A stretch of 9,489 bases of DNA, from positions 1-9,489 of the forward strand of contig CAZQLE010000159.1 of assembly GCA_964593905.1 (NCBI GenBank). The letters are read 5' to 3'. Source of the DNA: CAZQLE01 sp964593905 (GTDB lineage: Bacteria > Chloroflexota > Anaerolineae > Anaerolineales > Anaerolineaceae). Shown piece after piece: positions 1-6,040 of this stretch. Each line of letters starts with the position of its first letter. Within the stretch, counting starts at the first letter, position 1. A model generated the notes under the pieces. It was not told the DNA's origin. It searched no databases and worked only from the letters and a program-made list of their open reading frames with translations. Both the position numbers and the translations under genes were made by a program.

Positions 1-52
1 ACATCACCGCGATCACAAGGATCATCCCAAGTTTATACAATACAGATTTCAT
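1..52 (-). CDS. N-terminus of exported protein, probably BMP-family substrate-binding lipoprotein (partial)
   Basis: Only the first 17 codons are inside the window, reading MKSVLYKLGMILVIAVM. A basic N-terminus followed by a hydrophobic run is typical of a signal peptide. The ATG at 50-52 is preceded by AGAGGAGAG about 5-7 nt upstream, a good ribosome binding site. It is the fourth gene in line after a regulator and two BPD_transp_2 permeases. In this transporter class the remaining genes are a BMP/PnrA-type binding lipoprotein and an ATPase, and only the former begins with a signal peptide. The identification therefore rests on context, since no binding-protein domain is visible. The 100 nt gap to the upstream permease holds a 6-bp dyad (CATGCC/GGCATG at 111-116 and 135-140) with no T-run after it on this strand, so readthrough from the operon is likely. 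Confidence 0.55.
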   Translation of the reverse strand, partial: MKSVLYKLGMILVIAVM

Positions 53-152
53 GTTACTCTCCTCTTCTTTCTGATAACTGGATACAATCGGAGCGAAATA
101 TCAGGATTATCATGCCGCCGTTTTTTTACAGACAGGCATGTTTTCCACCACG

Positions 153-1085
153 CTAACTTTCACCGCGCTCAAAGGGTTTTGAAAGCGCTGCCGGTGTGGC
201 GCGGCGAACCGCAAATGCCAGCGCCAGAATGGTCAGAACATAAGGCATCATTACCGCCAGGTCCGACGGAATGTTGATGCCCTTCACCTGCACCCACAAC
301 TGGAAGGCATTCACAAAACTGAAGATCAACGAACCCAGCAGCACACCGCTCGGCCGCCAGCTTCCAAAGTAAACCAGTGCAACCGCAATATAGCCCATTC
401 CGTTGGTCATGTTTTCCTGGAACAGGTTGATCAACCCGATTGAAAGCGATGCGCCCGCGATGCCCGCCAGCATACCGCCCAGAGAAATGGTCAGATAGCG
501 AATACCGGTCACCGAAACGCCAAGCGAATCGGCGGCCTGCGGGTTTTGCCCCACAGCACGGATCTTAAGCCCCAGCGTGGTGCGGTTGAGCACAAAAGCC
601 GCCACCGGCACCAGCAGAAAAGCGCCATAAACCAGCAGGTTATGGTTGAACAGGGCCTCACCCAGGTAGGGCAGGTCGCCCAGAAATGGGATCTTCACCG
701 GTTGAAAACCGCTGATCGATTTGACCGTACCCTCAAGGGTCACTTTAAAGAGCAGGGTCGATAACCCCAGGCCAAACAAAGACAGGCCAATACCGCTGAT
801 GCCCTGCTCGGCTTTAAGGGTGACACTGACCACACCCATCAACAGACCCATCAAAATGCCCACCGCAGCCGCAGCCAGCACACCCAGCCACAGGTTGCCG
901 GTGGTTATGGCCACATAAAAGCCGGTATATGCGCCCATCAGCATGATGCCATCCACGCCCAGGTTTAATACCCCTGAGGCCTGCGCAAACATTTCGCCTA
1001 AAGCAGCATACAAATACGGCGTCGCCAGGCGGATGCCTGAATATAAAATTCCCAACAGCACCGGAAGTGTAAATAACTCACCCAT
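153..1085 (-). CDS. ABC transporter permease, BPD_transp_2 family (second permease of nucleoside/BMP-type importer)
   Basis: This 310-residue protein is almost entirely hydrophobic, with about 8-10 predicted membrane segments. It is one of two inner-membrane channel subunits of an importer resembling the YufQ/NupQ guanosine or PnrA nucleoside permeases. Family marks are the segment QASGVLNLGVDGIMLMGA (residues 35-52) and the cytoplasmic coupling loop TTLGLKIRAVGQNPQAA (169-185), which would contact the ATPase. An upstream in-frame Met would add 18 residues. I chose the start at 1083-1085 because it has AGGAGAG about 7 nt upstream and a hydrophobic N-terminus directly after. The start overlaps the stop of the upstream permease by 8 nt, so the two are probably translationally coupled and made in equal amounts. 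The substrate cannot be read from the sequence. Nucleosides are most likely, and riboflavin importers of the same architecture (RfuCD) are an alternative. Confidence 0.88.
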   Translation of the reverse strand: MGELFTLPVLLGILYSGIRLATPYLYAALGEMFAQASGVLNLGVDGIMLMGAYTGFYVAITTGNLWLGVLAAAAVGILMGLLMGVVSVTLKAEQGISGIGLSLFGLGLSTLLFKVTLEGTVKSISGFQPVKIPFLGDLPYLGEALFNHNLLVYGAFLLVPVAAFVLNRTTLGLKIRAVGQNPQAADSLGVSVTGIRYLTISLGGMLAGIAGASLSIGLINLFQENMTNGMGYIAVALVYFGSWRPSGVLLGSLIFSFVNAFQLWVQVKGINIPSDLAVMMPYVLTILALAFAVRRATPAALSKPFERGES

Positions 1086-2157
1086 GGGTTGCTCTCCTTC
1101 TGGCGCGATAGACCGACCAGATTTCAGCGCTGACCACAAACAGAACCACCAGACCCAGGATCGTGTCGATCAACGCTGAAGGCACCTGTACGGCGCGCTG
1201 CATCTTATTGCCGCCCACCAGCAGGCCGCCAAACAAAATTGAAGCCGGTATCGCTCCCAGCGGGTGCAGCTTGCCAAACAGCGCTGCCACAATTCCCGAA
1301 AAACCATAACCGCCCGAGAGACCTTCCAACATGCGGTGCTGCACACCCATCACTTCCACCGCTCCGGCCAGCCCGGCGAATGCGCCGCCCAAAACAAGCG
1401 CAAGCGCCTGATAGAACGCAACCCGGATCCCGGCGTAACGCGAGGCAGCCGCATTCAGACCCACCGCGCGGATGCGATAACCAATGGTGGTGCGCCACAG
1501 GAAGATATAAACCAGAATCGCCAGCACCACTGCCAGAATGGCGCCCGAGTGAAGCAGGGTCTTTGGCACCAGGCGGGTGAGCCAAACTGCCTTGGGCAGC
1601 AACGCGGTTTGCGCAATGCGCGTTCCGGCTTCAATTTCTTTGGGGTCGATCATGGGGCCGCGCAGCAAAAAGTTCGAGAGCTGCACCGCGATGGCGTTCA
1701 TCATCACCGTGCTCAGAATCTCGTTCACATCCAGGCGGGCCTTCAAGATGCCTGGAATCCCTCCCCACACTGCCCCGGCCAATGCACCGGCCAGCAGAGA
1801 AAGCGGCAGCATATACCAGCGCGCGCCCTCAGGCAGCGCCAGCGCCACCGCCGAGGCCGCCAGAGCGCCCACAATAAGCTGTCCTTCACCACCAATGTTG
1901 ATCACACCACCGCGAAAGGCAATGCAGACCCCCAGACCCACCAACAGCAGCGGGGTCGCCTTTACCAGCGTCTGGGTAATACCCGATACATCACCCGCAG
2001 CCCCCTGCAGCAGCGCACCATAAGCCACCAGCGGATTTTTATCCAAAGCCAGCAGCATCAGCGCACCGATCAGCAGCGCCAGCGGCACCGCAACCAGCGG
2101 CAGCAGTGCATCCACCGTGCGATTCCAGATTGATTTAAATTCCGGTTTTTCCGGCAT
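1078..2157 (-). CDS. ABC transporter permease, BPD_transp_2 family (first permease of nucleoside/BMP-type importer)
   Basis: This 359-residue membrane protein is the larger partner of the downstream permease (YufP/NupP-like). Hallmarks are FRGGVINIGGEGQLIVGA (residues 81-98), the VNEILSTVMMNAIA segment (144-157) and the coupling loop TTIGYRIRAVGLNAAASRYA (223-242). Hydrophobic segments begin near residues 18, 65, 92, 117, 205, 250 and 300, as usual for the family. The open frame extends 70 codons further upstream, but that part overlaps the regulator gene and has no membrane or family character. The ATG at 2155-2157 follows GGAGGA at a rather long spacing of about 11 nt. It lies 52 nt after the GntR-type gene in the same direction, so the regulator probably controls its own transporter. 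A heterodimer of this protein with the next gene product is the expected channel. Confidence 0.88.
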   Translation of the reverse strand: MPEKPEFKSIWNRTVDALLPLVAVPLALLIGALMLLALDKNPLVAYGALLQGAAGDVSGITQTLVKATPLLLVGLGVCIAFRGGVINIGGEGQLIVGALAASAVALALPEGARWYMLPLSLLAGALAGAVWGGIPGILKARLDVNEILSTVMMNAIAVQLSNFLLRGPMIDPKEIEAGTRIAQTALLPKAVWLTRLVPKTLLHSGAILAVVLAILVYIFLWRTTIGYRIRAVGLNAAASRYAGIRVAFYQALALVLGGAFAGLAGAVEVMGVQHRMLEGLSGGYGFSGIVAALFGKLHPLGAIPASILFGGLLVGGNKMQRAVQVPSALIDTILGLVVLFVVSAEIWSVYRARRRATHG

Positions 2158-2209
2158 GATACTTTGATTCCTCCAGTTCAGTGTTTTTTTCACAGCCCTA
2201 CCGGTAAAC

Positions 2210-2950
2210 TCAGCCGTCGCGTGTGCGTACCAGACGCATCCCCAGAATTTTCTCATTGTAGTAATTGATTCCGGCCGCCACCGGCTGCCCTGCGCGGTTA
2301 AAAAACACATCGTGTAATTGCAAAATGGGGATGCAGGGGTCAATTTGCAACGCAAGCGCCACCTCATTCGGAGGCAGCACCGCGGTTACATCTGAAGTTG
2401 AATAGGCAATCTCTTGATCGGTGTATGCATGCAAAAAATCATTCAAAGAAGACTGCGGCCGGTATTCACCGGGGTCTTTAACCAAGAAAGCCGCCGGGAT
2501 CACATTGGTAGAGAAGATCACCGGTCGGCTTTCAGCCAGAAACAAACGTTGAAAAACAAACATTCGCGCTTGGCCTGGGTCTTGAATTTCAAGATCACAT
2601 ATTTCTTTTTCGCTCCCAGCGCGGAAGGTCACCATCACAGACCGCACCTCAGGAGAAAACCCCGATTCTTCAATCAAACGGGTAAAGCTCCAAAAGTTTT
2701 GGATCTGTGTGCGCATTTCAAAACCGTGGCGGTTTACAAAGGTGCCCTCTCCTTGCCGGCGCAGCACCAGTCCTTCTGAGACCAGAGATGCCATCGCCGT
2801 GCGCAGGGTAGAGCGGCTGATACCCATTTCGGCAGCAAGATCCCCTTCCGATGGCATTCTACCCCCCGGAGGATAGATCCCATCACGGATCCGCTGGCGG
2901 ATAATTTGATTGACTTGCTCCACGATTGAGAGTGGGCGTTCAATGATCAT
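2210..2950 (-). CDS. GntR-family transcriptional regulator, HutC subfamily (UTRA domain)
   Basis: This is a cytoplasmic DNA-binding repressor of 246 residues, the usual length for HutC-type regulators. Residues 8-74 form the winged helix: YPPGGRMPSEGDLAAEMGIS (26-45) followed by RSTLRTAMASLVSEGL and the wing RRQGEGTFV (64-72). Residues of about 90-240 match a UTRA effector-binding domain, including the terminal strand pattern LQLHDVFFNRAGQPVAAG. The frame stays open for 50 more codons upstream (to 3100), but the GntR domain normally starts a few residues before SIVEQV, so I chose the ATG at 2948-2950. No clear Shine-Dalgarno precedes that ATG, which leaves some doubt about the exact start. 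It leads an operon with two permeases. The 5' region holds a strong promoter and two dyads, one an exact HutC-type operator, so autorepression relieved by the transported ligand is likely. Confidence 0.88.
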   Translation of the reverse strand: MIIERPLSIVEQVNQIIRQRIRDGIYPPGGRMPSEGDLAAEMGISRSTLRTAMASLVSEGLVLRRQGEGTFVNRHGFEMRTQIQNFWSFTRLIEESGFSPEVRSVMVTFRAGSEKEICDLEIQDPGQARMFVFQRLFLAESRPVIFSTNVIPAAFLVKDPGEYRPQSSLNDFLHAYTDQEIAYSTSDVTAVLPPNEVALALQIDPCIPILQLHDVFFNRAGQPVAAGINYYNEKILGMRLVRTRDG

Positions 2951-2990
2951 AGGTTTATAAGGTTTAAGAGACCAAAAAAGGGAACGAACT

Positions 2991-3000
2991 TGTGTAAACA
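2991..3000. promoter_or_regulatory. Candidate HutC-type GntR operator, tGTGTAAACa
   Basis: The core GTGTAAAC (2992-2999) fits exactly the GT-N-TA-N-AC pattern described for the HutC subfamily of GntR regulators, and it is flanked by T and A to give the dyad TGT/ACA. It lies about 41 nt upstream of the chosen GntR start and about 30 nt downstream of the inferred transcription start, a position where a bound dimer could block RNA polymerase. The match is seen in the sequence. Binding by the adjacent regulator is inferred. Confidence 0.5.
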
Positions 3001-3005
3001 ACCAA

Positions 3006-3019
3006 TGTCTAACAAGACA
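3006..3019. promoter_or_regulatory. Second dyad near the GntR promoter, TGTCT-N4-AGACA
   Basis: A perfect 5-bp inverted repeat (TGTCT AACA AGACA) lies 5 nt from the HutC-like operator and about 10 nt inside the predicted transcript. The flanks CCA and TGG extend it imperfectly. It does not match the HutC consensus exactly. It could be a lower-affinity site for the same regulator, a site for another factor, or a 5' leader hairpin. Confidence 0.33.
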
Positions 3020-3035
3020 AACTGGCTGTATATCC

Positions 3036-3063
3036 ATAATAGCGATTTTTTTCACGATGTCAA
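3036..3063 (-). promoter_or_regulatory. Sigma-70-type promoter of the regulator-permease operon
   Basis: On the minus strand a perfect -35 hexamer TTGACA (3058-3063) is followed after 16 nt by TATTAT (3036-3041), one mismatch from TATAAT. The spacer is A-rich. Transcription should begin near 3029, leaving a leader of about 80 nt that contains both dyads before the ATG at 2950. This is the best promoter match in the window. Confidence 0.65.
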
Positions 3064-3127
3064 CGGGAAGTTTGTCATCAATCAGGCCCATTACTTTCAA
3101 CGTACCGGCCCAAAAAAATCTTTCATA

Positions 3128-3227
3128 AGCCCTCCCCCGGCGGCAAAGGTTTCGGCGGGTTGGGGGCCTTCACCAGCGCTGGGGTGAGACCTTCGCCGGC
3201 GCACAGGCTGCCCCACGGGTGGGGTCA
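3128..3227. other. GC-rich, dyad-rich block in the divergent intergenic region
   Basis: The 569-nt gap between the GntR-type gene and the ECF S gene contains, inside AT-rich flanks, about 100 nt of much higher GC. It holds several short dyads: the perfect 10-mer palindrome CCAGCGCTGG (3173-3182), an imperfect stem pairing GGCCTTCACC (3165-3174) with GGTGAGACC (3183-3191), the palindrome CGCCGGCG (3194-3201), and CCCCA/TGGGG around CGGG (3211-3224). No convincing ORF crosses it. It does not end in a T-run on either strand, so it is not an intrinsic terminator. It may be a REP-like repeat or a structured RNA, with no recognised family. Confidence 0.35.
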
Positions 3228-3273
3228 TAAAAAAACCAACAAAATGCTAGGAAACATCTTGCGTTTTATCCAG

Positions 3274-3302
3274 TTTGTTTTTGGCTTTTTTTCTCCTATA
3301 AT
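3274..3302 (+). promoter_or_regulatory. Promoter of the ECF transporter cassette
   Basis: A perfect -10 box TATAAT (3297-3302) is preceded after 17 nt by a weak -35 box TTTGTT (3274-3279), or by TTGTTT with a 16-nt spacer. The surrounding DNA is AT-rich with T-tracts. The expected start near 3309 gives a leader of about 210 nt before the S gene. Confidence 0.6.
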
Positions 3303-3307
3303 GACTT

Positions 3308-3325
3308 CAGGTTATTCACAACCTG
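3308..3325 (+). promoter_or_regulatory. Inverted repeat at the predicted transcription start, CAGGTT-N6-AACCTG
   Basis: A perfect 6-bp dyad, CAGGTTATTCACAACCTG, begins 5 nt after the -10 box and covers the predicted +1 to +17 positions. It could be an operator for an unlinked regulator or a protective 5' stem-loop of the mRNA. It does not resemble the GntR/HutC operator on the other side of the intergenic region, which suggests that the two divergent operons are regulated separately. Confidence 0.35.
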
Positions 3326-3442
3326 CCAACGGGCCCCCCTATTTTTACAATTGATATTGGTTCAGACCGGATCTTGTCCAGGCATTGCAAGTCGTTGCCG
3401 TGCCGCCGCAGATGATATGTGTCAGGAGGTCGTTATCGAGTT

Positions 3443-3499
3443 ATGCGCTTCCAGAATTCCCGGTTTTTTCCATCTTTCCCATTCTGCTTTTCCAATTGA
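3443..3499 (+). CDS. Candidate leader peptide (18 residues, Phe-rich)
   Basis: A short ORF in the leader of the S gene encodes MRFQNSRFFPSFPFCFSN, with six Phe in 18 residues. A full AGGAGGT Shine-Dalgarno lies at 3424-3430, although the 12-nt spacing to the ATG is longer than optimal. The stop at 3497-3499 is 20 nt before the S gene ATG and only 8 nt before its AAGGAG. The composition recalls Phe-rich attenuator peptides such as E. coli PheL. The pyrimidine-rich tract could produce the Phe codons by chance, and I see no clear terminator/antiterminator pair. Treat this as a hypothesis. Confidence 0.3.
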   Translation: MRFQNSRFFPSFPFCFSN

Positions 3500-3519
3500 A
3501 TTTTCATAAGGAGTTTTTT

Positions 3520-4146
3520 ATGGCCACTGCTATGGACACTTTGACGGCTGAAAAGATTTGGACCGTTGCCCCCGGTGAAAAACGCTCGGTGGGTGTTATC
3601 CACATCGTCATTACCGCACTTTTAATCGGCATCGGCTTTGTGGTCGGCGCATTTGGCAGCATCAGCTTCCCCCTTGGCTTTGGTGTGAACTTCTTCTGGA
3701 CCGGTATTGCCGTCCAGCAAGTTGGCGCCATCTGGTTTGGCATGTGGGGCGTTATCGCGGGTGCAATCTTCCCCTTCTTCTCTAACGCCATCGCCGGCAC
3801 TCCGTTCTATGTCTCGCTGGCTTACATCCCGGCCAATGCCGTGCAGGCCTTCCTCCCCGCCTGGGCTTTCCGCCGCTTTAAAGCAGATCCGCGTCTCAAG
3901 TCCGGCCGCGATTACCTCATCCTGCTGGGCGCCATGATCGTCTCCAGTGCTTTTGGCGCGCTCTGGTCACCCCTGGTGGTGCTGCGCAGCTTTGGCCTGC
4001 TGACCACCGATTCGCTGCCCCTCTTCATCTGGGGTTGGTTTGGCGGCAATGTGGTCGCCGGGCTGGTATTCAACTTTGTGCTGCTCAAGGCGCTCTCGGG
4101 TGTTGTCATTCGCACCACCGCGTTCGTCAAGCAATGGTGGGCGTAG
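3520..4146 (+). CDS. ECF transporter S component, substrate unknown
   Basis: This 208-residue integral membrane protein sits directly upstream of ECF T and A genes and is therefore read as the substrate-capture subunit of that transporter. About six hydrophobic segments are visible, near residues 25-45, 50-66, 69-88, 95-117, 131-155 and 166-192. The pattern WFGMWGVIAGAIFPFF (72-87) resembles the Gly-rich second half of vitamin S components. The YIPANAVQAF segment (102-111) may line the binding pocket. I do not recognise BioY, ThiT, RibU, FolT, CbiM or another named family, so no substrate is assigned. The start at 3520 follows AAGGAG with 6 nt spacing. The 45 in-frame codons upstream are leader sequence. 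A strong terminator immediately follows the stop, which sets this gene apart from the rest of the cassette. Confidence 0.75.
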   Translation: MATAMDTLTAEKIWTVAPGEKRSVGVIHIVITALLIGIGFVVGAFGSISFPLGFGVNFFWTGIAVQQVGAIWFGMWGVIAGAIFPFFSNAIAGTPFYVSLAYIPANAVQAFLPAWAFRRFKADPRLKSGRDYLILLGAMIVSSAFGALWSPLVVLRSFGLLTTDSLPLFIWGWFGGNVVAGLVFNFVLLKALSGVVIRTTAFVKQWWA

Positions 4147-4153
4147 TTCAGTT

Positions 4154-4187
4154 GAGCCGGTGAAGAAATCTTCACCGGCTCTTTTTT
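4154..4187 (+). terminator. Intrinsic terminator between S and T genes
   Basis: A perfect 12-bp stem (GAGCCGGTGAAG at 4154-4165, its complement at 4170-4181) with an AAAT loop is followed at once by six T residues (4182-4187). It starts 7 nt after the S gene stop codon. It looks like a full-strength terminator, so the downstream T-A-A genes depend on readthrough, antitermination or another promoter. Confidence 0.85.
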
Positions 4188-4222
4188 GCCAGAGCTATCA
4201 GTAACCTTCTGTCACAATCGCA

Positions 4223-4257
4223 CCTGCCTGCAAGATTACGGGCCCCTTGCAGGCAGG
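4223..4257 (+). repeat. 12-bp perfect hairpin in the S-T intergenic region
   Basis: CCTGCCTGCAAG (4223-4234) pairs perfectly with 4246-4257 across an 11-nt loop that contains GGGCCC. No T-run follows, so it is not a terminator. It lies between the S terminator and the T gene ribosome binding site (GAAGGA at 4284-4289). It could stabilise a processed T-A-A mRNA, take part in attenuation, or be a repeat element. Confidence 0.6.
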
Positions 4258-4296
4258 CTGCGGCGGCCGCTCCATGAGATTGAGAAGGACCTCGCA

Positions 4297-5166
4297 ATGA
4301 ATAAAACGTTACTGGGTTATGTTCCAAATGAATCTCCCATTTATGCGGTTCATCCTTTTGTAAAGCTCTATTTTCTTTTGATCGTCAGCCTGTTCCCCAT
4401 CTTCATCTTTGCACCCGAATGGAACATTGTCATCATGATTTCCATTCTGCTGCTGATGGCCTACAGCAAAGTGAACATGAGCACGCTCAAGATCTACGGC
4501 CCGGTGGCCGGTTCGATGGGCATGATCATCCTGCTCTCTTACACCGTGCTGGGCGGCACCCATCCCGAATATCACCTGCTGGCGCGGGTGCTTGGCATTA
4601 ATTTTTACTGGGAACGGATCCGCGATGCCATCATCGTGTACTTCCGTGTTTTGCCCATGATCTTCACCATGGTGTTCTTCCTGAGCACCTCCCGCGAACG
4701 GGACGTAATCGTCGCCATGCGCAGCATCCGCGTGCCGTTTGTGGTCACCTATGTGTTTGCCATGGCGCTGCGCTCGGCCGGCATGGTGCTTGAAGATTTC
4801 TTCATCGTCCGCCAGGCCGAACAGGCGCGCGGGTTTGACGCCACCGGCAAATCGCTGGTCTACAAAGTTCGCAAGTACGTCATGTATATGATCCCTCTCT
4901 TTGCCCTTTCGCTGCGCCGCTCAGAAGAATTTACCAATGCACTGGTCGCGCGCGGTTATGCTTTTACCGGAGAAGCCGCCCGCGTAAAACGGGCCGATTT
5001 TATCCTCACCCATTACCATTTTCGAACCGCCGATCTGATCCTCACCATTGCAATCACACTCCTGTTTGTCCTCATCCTCATGGTGCGATTTGGCTTTGGC
5101 TACCTGGATACCGACAGCTCGCTGTTGATCTCCTGGCTGGGACAGCTCTTGAAAGTAGGAGGATAA
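4297..5166 (+). CDS. ecfT: ECF transporter T component (EcfT transmembrane scaffold)
   Basis: This 289-residue membrane protein couples the two ATPases to the S component. Hydrophobic segments lie near residues 22-39, 42-55, 70-85, 112-130, 147-163, 195-205 and 246-266. The two Ala-Arg-Gly coupling motifs characteristic of EcfT are present: AEQARGFD (174-181, ARG at 177-179) and ALVARGY (215-221, ARG at 218-220). These short helices dock into the grooves of the ATPases. The start at 4297 has GAAGGA 7 nt upstream. An alternative TTG start 37 codons earlier would begin inside the terminator and is rejected. The stop is 1 nt before the first ATPase start, so these two are translationally linked. 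No substrate information can be drawn from T components. Confidence 0.9.
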   Translation: MNKTLLGYVPNESPIYAVHPFVKLYFLLIVSLFPIFIFAPEWNIVIMISILLLMAYSKVNMSTLKIYGPVAGSMGMIILLSYTVLGGTHPEYHLLARVLGINFYWERIRDAIIVYFRVLPMIFTMVFFLSTSRERDVIVAMRSIRVPFVVTYVFAMALRSAGMVLEDFFIVRQAEQARGFDATGKSLVYKVRKYVMYMIPLFALSLRRSEEFTNALVARGYAFTGEAARVKRADFILTHYHFRTADLILTIAITLLFVLILMVRFGFGYLDTDSSLLISWLGQLLKVGG

Positions 5167-5167
5167 C

Positions 5168-6028
5168 GTGAGCGCCGTCATTAAAATTCAAGATTACACC
5201 TGGCAGTATCTGAACCAGGAAAAGAACGCCGTCGAAGGGATTAACCTCGAAATTGAAGAAGGTAAGTTTGTCGGCATCATCGGCAAAAACGGCTCCGGCA
5301 AAACCACCCTGGCTTATTCCATTGACGGCCTCATCCCCGGCCAGTATCACGGCATTAAATCGGGTCACATCGAAGTCTTTGGCAAAGAAGTGGAAGACTA
5401 CCCCAAAGGCACCTTACAGCAAACCATTGGGATGGTCTTCTCAGACCCCGAAGCGCAGTTTACCGCCATGACCGTGGAAGATGAGCTGGTGTTTGGGATG
5501 GAAAATCTGGGCATGAGCATTCCCGAGATTCGCGAACGGCTGGAATGGGTTACCGAACTGACCGACCTGAAACACCTGCTCATCAAACCCCCCTATGAAA
5601 TCTCGGGCGGGCAAAAACAGCGCGTGGCGCTGGCCGCCGTGTTGGCCATGACGCCCAAAATTATGATCCTTGACGAGCCGACCTCAATGCTCGACCCGAT
5701 CAGCCGCAAACGTGTCTTTGATGTTCTGGCCCGTCTAAAAAAAGAGCAAAAGAACACCATCATCGTCATCGAACACTCGCTTGAGAATCTGGTGCCCCTG
5801 GCCGATGAAATGGTGCTGCTCTCAGATGGCAAGCTGGTGCTGGCCGCTGATACCCAGTCTTTCTTCAATCAGACCGATCTGCTGCTGGAACAGGGTGTGT
5901 ATCCGCCGGGCGTCATCCAGTTTTTCCACCAGCTTAAGAAAGACGGACGTTACGACGGCAATCTGCCCCTCACCGCCGCCGAGGGCGCCAACTTCTTGCA
6001 TCAGATTTTTGCCAATCACAAGGGCTAA
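5168..6028 (+). CDS. ecfA: ECF transporter ATPase, first A component
   Basis: This 286-residue ABC ATPase of the ECF/CbiO type starts with GTG. AGGAGG lies at 5157-5162 with a 5-nt spacer, and the preceding T gene ends 1 nt earlier. Motifs in order are Walker A GKNGSGKT (39-46), Q-loop region FSDPEAQ (91-97), signature ISGGQKQR (145-152), Walker B IMILDEPT (165-172), D-loop SMLD (173-176) and H-loop His203 in VIEHSLE. The usual Gln after Phe in the Q-loop (FQNPxxQ) is Ser92 here, while the other motifs are intact. After the ABC core, about 60 C-terminal residues form the extension common in EcfA proteins. It should pair with the next gene product as a heterodimer on the cytoplasmic side of EcfT and drive vitamin- or cofactor-type uptake by ATP hydrolysis. 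Confidence 0.92.
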   Translation: MSAVIKIQDYTWQYLNQEKNAVEGINLEIEEGKFVGIIGKNGSGKTTLAYSIDGLIPGQYHGIKSGHIEVFGKEVEDYPKGTLQQTIGMVFSDPEAQFTAMTVEDELVFGMENLGMSIPEIRERLEWVTELTDLKHLLIKPPYEISGGQKQRVALAAVLAMTPKIMILDEPTSMLDPISRKRVFDVLARLKKEQKNTIIVIEHSLENLVPLADEMVLLSDGKLVLAADTQSFFNQTDLLLEQGVYPPGVIQFFHQLKKDGRYDGNLPLTAAEGANFLHQIFANHKG

Positions 6029-6040
6029 GGAGCAGCCGCG

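Noticed and set aside
111..140. CATGCC/GGCATG dyad between the second permease and the exported protein gene as a terminator
   Set aside because: The stem is 6 bp with an 18-nt loop, and the T-run is within the loop rather than after the stem on the transcribed strand.
1264..2133. Long plus-strand open frame (289 codons) across the first permease gene
   Set aside because: It lies antisense to a clear BPD_transp_2 permease. The translation is rich in Gln, His and Arg with no domain pattern, as expected from the complement of a hydrophobic coding gene.
2951..3100. N-terminal extension of the GntR regulator by 50 residues
   Set aside because: The extension shows no domain similarity, runs through the promoter and operator-like dyads, and family members begin just before the winged helix.
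3340..3440. Cobalamin or molybdenum-cofactor riboswitch in the ECF leader
   Set aside because: The string TCAGGAGGTCG faintly recalls a B12 box, but the other conserved B12 elements are absent. No TPP, Moco, FMN or preQ1 consensus could be found by eye.
3385..3519. N-terminal extension of the S component by 45 residues
   Set aside because: The start at 3520 has AAGGAG at ideal spacing, and the extension has no membrane-protein or conserved character.
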